Positions 6,615 through 9,705 of a stretch of 9,705 bases of DNA are shown in pieces (position 1 is the stretch's first letter; each line of letters starts with the position of its first letter). The stretch spans positions 1 through 9,705 of the forward strand of contig JBEIIL010000133.1 in assembly GCA_040380755.1 (NCBI GenBank). Reading direction: 5' to 3'. The DNA is from Alsobacter sp040380755. Its GTDB lineage: Bacteria > Pseudomonadota > Alphaproteobacteria > Rhizobiales > Beijerinckiaceae. Position numbers and translations under genes: made by a program. The notes under the pieces were generated by a model. That model had not been told where the DNA came from, did no database searches, and worked only from the letters and a program-made list of their open reading frames with translations.

Positions 6615-6783
6615 CGAACGCCCCGAGTTAAAGCCTAAAATAAAGACTACCCACGCTTGTAAGCTGGTGCCAACGGATATTTACGAGGGATTTCGGGGTC
6701 TTCCGCCGACTCCTGCCGGGCCATGGCGATCCGGGTCCGGACTGCGGGCTTCCCGGCCAAATCCGCAGCAATCAAAAGGGCAT

Positions 6784-6808
6784 GCGGCCCGCCGCGGATC
6801 AGGGCCGC
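6784..6808 (-). terminator. Possible terminator of the ABC importer operon
   Basis: GCGGCCC (6784-6790) and GGGCCGC (6802-6808) form a 7-bp GC stem with an 11-base loop that contains the DUF333 stop codon. On the minus strand the stem is followed within six bases by TTTT. This suits a weak intrinsic terminator at the operon's end, though stem and T-run are short. Confidence 0.35.
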
Positions 6809-7050
6809 GGCTGGACCGGCTGCGTGGCCCTGGTCGGCTCCCCATCCGCCCGGGAGGACCGGAGCAGGGCCCACTCCTCCACGACACGCCCGTCGGGCAG
6901 ATGGCAGAACCCGACCTCGCCGGTGGGGCCGGTGCGGATCTCGAGCCTGCCGCCAAGGCTGACACAATAGGCCGAGGCTGGGTTGGGCAGTGCCGTTGCC
7001 GGCTGGGCCAGAGCCAGCAGCAGGCCGGCAACCAAGGCAGTACGGCTCAC
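6799..7050 (-). CDS. Small exported DUF333-family protein
   Basis: Starting from the GTG at 7050, this 83-residue protein has a signal peptide (MSRTALVAGLLLALAQPATA, residues 1-20) and a DUF333 core. That core is PNPASAYC (22-29), GGRLEIRTGPTGEVGFC (33-49), LPDGRVVEEWALLR (51-64), which is the NPAxxYC...GG.LEIR...G...C.LPDG..EEWA pattern of that family. Cys29 and Cys49 could form a disulfide in the periplasm. The family is often labelled 'putative hemolysin' without good evidence, and its function is unknown. The GTG overlaps the upstream ATPase stop by four bases (GTGA), so it is the last, translationally coupled gene of the peptide-importer operon. The tail (65-83) is polar, Arg/Pro/Gln-rich and not part of the domain. 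The DUF333 match is by eye but distinctive. Confidence 0.82.
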   Translation of the reverse strand: MSRTALVAGLLLALAQPATALPNPASAYCVSLGGRLEIRTGPTGEVGFCHLPDGRVVEEWALLRSSRADGEPTRATQPVQPRP

Positions 7051-8051
7051 GCGGGCGCCCCGTAGAGGTGGCAGGCGACGCTTCGCCCCTCGGCGACGGT
7101 CTGCAGCGCAGGCGCGAGCGACCGGCACACCGGCATCACCCGGGGGCAGCGCGGGTGGAAGTGACAGCCTGGCGGCGGATCGACTGGCGAAGGTGGTTCG
7201 CCCTCCTGGAACGCCATCGCGACAGCCGCGGCCGGGTCGGGCACCGGCGAGGAGGCCTTCAGCAGCTGGGTGTAGGGATGCAGCGGCTCCTCGAAAATCC
7301 CGGGAACCGGGCCGCTCTCGACGACGCGGCCGAGATACAGCACCACGACGCGCCGGCAGAAATGACGGACGACGCCAAGATCGTGGGAAATGAACACGAA
7401 GGCGAGCTCGCGCTGCGCCTTCAGCCGCTCCATCAGCACCAGGATCTGGGCCTGCACGCTGACATCCAGCGCCGAGACCGGCTCGTCGGCGAACACCAGG
7501 TCGGGACCGAGCGCCAGCGCGCGGGCGATGCCGATGCGCTGGCGCTGGCCGCCGGAGAACTCGTGCGGATAGCGCCGCGCGTGCTCCGGCCGCAGCCCGA
7601 CCAGCGACAGCAGCTCGGCGATGCGGGCCGCACGGCCTGCCGGCGGCACGACCGCGTGCAGCATCAGCGGCTCTCCCAGTATGTCGGCCACGGTCATGCG
7701 CGGGTTGAGCGAGGCATAGGGATCCTGGAAGACGATCTGCATGTGGCGCCGGCGCGCGCGCATCTCGCTTTCGTCCAGCCGGGTCAGGTCCTCGCCCATG
7801 AACGAGACCGTGCCGGAGGTCGGATCGATGAGCCGCAGCAGCATGCGGCCCAGCGTGGACTTGCCGCAGCCCGATTCGCCGACCAGCGCCAGCGTCTCGC
7901 GCGCGGCGATCGTCAGCGAGACGCCGTCGACGGCGTGGACGACCTGCCGCGCGGGGCCCGCCCCGAGCCGGGCGGCGATGCGCTCGCCGATCTGCAGGCG
8001 GCGCTCGAAGCGCTTCGACACCGCATCGAGTTCCAGGACCGGGGCGCTCAT
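7047..8051 (-). CDS. Peptide-type ABC importer ATPase (OppF/DppF-like)
   Basis: This 334-residue ATP-binding subunit has Walker A GESGCGKS (58-65), Q-loop Gln109 in FQDPYASLNPRM, signature FSGGQ (165-169), Walker B DLVFADE (184-190), D-loop SALD and switch His223 in ISHD. The C-terminal oligopeptide extension begins at EEPLHPYTQ (254-262) and contains Cys296, 302, 309 and 327 (C-x5-C-x6-C-x17-C), the spacing linked to a [4Fe-4S] cluster in some DppD-type ATPases. It would sit on the cytoplasmic face of the importer and drive uptake together with the ATPase encoded just upstream. Its ATG overlaps that gene's stop by four bases (ATGA), and its own stop overlaps the DUF333 start. The substrate (di/oligopeptide, nickel, opine, glutathione or other) is not shown by this subunit. 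Confidence 0.95.
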   Translation of the reverse strand: MSAPVLELDAVSKRFERRLQIGERIAARLGAGPARQVVHAVDGVSLTIAARETLALVGESGCGKSTLGRMLLRLIDPTSGTVSFMGEDLTRLDESEMRARRRHMQIVFQDPYASLNPRMTVADILGEPLMLHAVVPPAGRAARIAELLSLVGLRPEHARRYPHEFSGGQRQRIGIARALALGPDLVFADEPVSALDVSVQAQILVLMERLKAQRELAFVFISHDLGVVRHFCRRVVVLYLGRVVESGPVPGIFEEPLHPYTQLLKASSPVPDPAAAVAMAFQEGEPPSPVDPPPGCHFHPRCPRVMPVCRSLAPALQTVAEGRSVACHLYGAPA

Positions 8052-9028
8052 GCGCGCAGCCCCAGCGGGTGGTGGCAGCGCGCCTGGCGTCCTTGCGCGT
8101 GCGCGGCGAGCGGCGGCATCTCGAGGCAGGCGGCGTCGGCGCGCGCGCAGCGCTCGCGGAAGCTGCAGCCCGGGGGCAGGGCGAGGAGCGAGGGCGTGCT
8201 GCCGGGGATCTGCGCCAGCAGGCCGCCGGGCTCGGCGTCGCCCGGTACCGAATCGAGCAGCCCCTGCGTGTAGGGATGGTGCGGGCGCGAGAGCACGTCG
8301 CCGGCGGCGCCGGTCTCGACGATGCGGCCGGCATACATCACGGCGATGCGGTCGGCCAGGTTCGAGACCACCGCGAGATCGTGGGTGATCCAGATCAGCG
8401 CGACACCGGTCTCGCGCGCGAGACGTCGCACCTCGAACAGGATCTGCCCCTGGATCGACACGTCGAGCGCCGTGGTCGGTTCGTCGGCGATGATCAGGTC
8501 GGGGCGATGGAGCAGCGCGATCGCGATCGCCACGCGCTGGCGCATACCCCCCGAGAGCTGGTGCGGGTAGGCGCGCAGGCGCTCGCGCGCGCTCGGGATC
8601 CCGACGAGGGCGAGAAGTTCCTCGGCGCGCGCCAGTGCCGCGGCACGCGCGACGCGCTCATGCGCGTGCACGGCGAGGACCATCTGCTCGCCGACGCTCA
8701 GCACCGGGTTGAGCGTCATCATCGGGTCCTGGAAGACCATCGCGATGCGCCGCCCGCGCAGCCGGCGCAGCTTCTCGCGCTCGAGGCCCACCAGTTCCTG
8801 GCCGTCGAAGCGGATCGAGCCGCCGACGATGCGCCCCGGCGGATCGACGAGGCCGAGGATCGAGAAGCCGGTGACGGTCTTGCCGGAGCCGGACTCCCCG
8901 ACCAGGCCGAGGATCTCGCCGCGCGCGACCTCGAGGTCGACGCCGTCGATCGCCTTGAGCACGCCGGCGCGCGTGAAGAAATGCGTCGCGAGACCGCGCA
9001 CCTCGAGCAGCGGCGCGGGCGGACTCAT
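8048..9028 (-). CDS. Peptide-type ABC importer ATPase (OppD/DppD-like)
   Basis: This 326-residue subunit carries Walker A GESGSGKT (44-51), Q-loop Gln100 in FQDPMMTLNP, signature LSGGM (158-162), Walker B DLIIADEP (177-184), D-loop TALD and switch His216 in ITHD. The family's C-terminal extension starts at RPHHPYTQGLL (248-258) and includes Cys288, 294, 301 and 318 (C-x5-C-x6-C-x16-C), the arrangement that binds a [4Fe-4S] cluster in characterised DppD-like proteins. I place the start at 9028, where ATGA overlaps the permease stop; a longer frame from 9130 would add 34 residues that only shadow the permease gene. It pairs with the downstream ATPase as the heterodimeric motor typical of Dpp/Opp systems. 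Confidence 0.95.
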   Translation of the reverse strand: MSPPAPLLEVRGLATHFFTRAGVLKAIDGVDLEVARGEILGLVGESGSGKTVTGFSILGLVDPPGRIVGGSIRFDGQELVGLEREKLRRLRGRRIAMVFQDPMMTLNPVLSVGEQMVLAVHAHERVARAAALARAEELLALVGIPSARERLRAYPHQLSGGMRQRVAIAIALLHRPDLIIADEPTTALDVSIQGQILFEVRRLARETGVALIWITHDLAVVSNLADRIAVMYAGRIVETGAAGDVLSRPHHPYTQGLLDSVPGDAEPGGLLAQIPGSTPSLLALPPGCSFRERCARADAACLEMPPLAAHAQGRQARCHHPLGLRA

Positions 9029-9705
9029 CGCCGCAGTCTCGGATTGAGCTGCTCGCGGATCTGGTCGCCGACGACGTTGATGGCGACGATCAGAACGATC
9101 AGCGCGATGCCGGGATAGATCGAGATCCAATAGCGGCCGGCGAGCAGGTGCTGGTAGCCGGTCGCGATCAGCATGCCGAGCGACGGTTCGGTCGTCGGCA
9201 GGCCGAGGCCGAGGAAGGACAGCGTCGCCTCGAGCGCGAGCGAGTTCGCGACCTGGACGGTGGCGACGACGATCAGCGGCGGCAGGCAGTTGGGCAGGAT
9301 GTGGCGGAAGATCACCGTGCGCGCCGAGAGCGGCGTCGACAACGCCGCCTCGACGTAGTCCTTGCCGCGCTCGGCCACGGCCGCGCCGTGCGCCGTGCGG
9401 GCGAAATACGCGTACTGCGCCGCGACCAGCGCGGCGATCAGCTGCGGCTTGCCCTTGCCGAGCGAAGCCGACAGCACGAGCGCGAGCAGGATCGCCGGAA
9501 AGGAGAGCTGCAGGTCGACGATGCGCATCACCAGCGCCTCGACCTTGCCGCCGACGAAGGCGGCGAGCGTGCCCATGCTCGCGCCCAGCGCGAGGGCGAT
9601 GGCGCCGGCGAGCAGGCCCATCTGCAGCGACGTGCGCAGGCCGTAGACCATCGCCGAGAGCAGGTCGCGCCCCTGCGGATCGGTGCCGAGCAGGTGGACA
9701 TAGCC
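9025..9705 (-). CDS. Peptide-type ABC importer permease (OppC/DppC-like, 5' partial)
   Basis: The frame runs off the right edge, leaving 226 residues of a protein usually about 270-300 long. The visible N-terminal part, HLLGTDPQGRDLLSAMVYG, is the DppC/OppC 'LGTDxxGRD' signature just before the permease domain. Several membrane helices follow, with the cytoplasmic EAA loop DYVEAALSTPLSARTVIFRH contacting the ATPases, then LEATLSFLGLGLP and a final helix ending GDQIREQLNPRLRR, all typical of the family. The stop overlaps the ATPase start (ATGA). Only the N-terminal tail and probably one helix are missing; the partner permease and binding protein are expected to the right of the window. Confidence 0.94.
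   Translation of the reverse strand, partial: GYVHLLGTDPQGRDLLSAMVYGLRTSLQMGLLAGAIALALGASMGTLAAFVGGKVEALVMRIVDLQLSFPAILLALVLSASLGKGKPQLIAALVAAQYAYFARTAHGAAVAERGKDYVEAALSTPLSARTVIFRHILPNCLPPLIVVATVQVANSLALEATLSFLGLGLPTTEPSLGMLIATGYQHLLAGRYWISIYPGIALIVLIVAINVVGDQIREQLNPRLRR

Noticed and set aside
6547..7065. Plus-strand frame of 172 codons across the low-GC edge and the DUF333 gene
   Set aside because: Composition and lack of domains mark it as antisense noise; the DUF333 gene occupies the other strand.
6990..8273. Plus-strand frames of 427 and 349 codons opposite the ABC genes (6990-8273 and 8069-9118)
   Set aside because: They lie antisense to genes with complete ATPase motifs and show no domain of their own.
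7051..8334. Upstream extension of the DUF333 frame to a 511-codon product
   Set aside because: The extension runs out of frame through the two ATPase genes and is Arg/Ala-rich; only the last 83 residues, from the GTG at 7050, make a signal peptide plus a domain.

Overview
This 9.7 kb window is a piece of high-GC chromosome (about 70% G+C by eye). It most likely comes from an alphaproteobacterium: an OpgC-family acyltransferase, a Dpp/Opp-type ABC operon, an ECF sigma factor with a zinc-type anti-sigma factor, and strong GC bias at third codon positions. I cannot name the genus. Genes are tightly packed, no stretch over about 200 bases lacks a gene, and I see no tRNA, rRNA, CRISPR array, insertion sequence or phage module.

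Left part (plus strand, 3-2098): the C-terminal half of a thiamine-diphosphate enzyme of the acetolactate synthase-like superfamily is cut by the left edge. Its stop codon overlaps by one base the start of an OpgC-type multi-pass membrane acyltransferase.

Centre-left (plus strand, 2151-5485): an ECF sigma factor is followed by a small soluble zinc-binding (HxxxCxxC) anti-sigma factor, a TTC38/StaR-like tetratricopeptide protein, and an exported LpqC/PHB-depolymerase-like esterase. The first two form a classic sigma/anti-sigma pair. The next two follow in the same direction, but their membership of the same regulon is inferred.

Centre-right (minus strand, 5502-6614): an unrecognised six-helix membrane protein converges on the esterase with only 16 bases between stop codons. 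Upstream of it lies a short MarR-like winged-helix gene in an island of about 40% G+C, which suggests recent acquisition.

Right part (minus strand, 6799-9705): a peptide-type ABC importer operon is read leftward as permease (cut by the right edge), ATPase 1, ATPase 2 and a small exported DUF333 protein. Each junction is a 4-base ATGA or GTGA overlap, so the set is translationally coupled. The substrate-binding protein and first permease presumably lie beyond the right edge.

The best candidate for something undescribed is regulatory. The hexamer GTAACG occurs four times by eye, always between genes. At two sites it forms the same two-part motif, TGTAACG-N15-CGAC, correctly placed as a promoter: before the anti-sigma gene and, on the other strand, before the six-helix membrane protein. 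A third intergenic region, before the TPR gene, carries the hexamer as an inverted pair. This suggests the ECF sigma factor controls a local regulon that includes the unknown membrane protein. I saw no clear new defence or mobile system.
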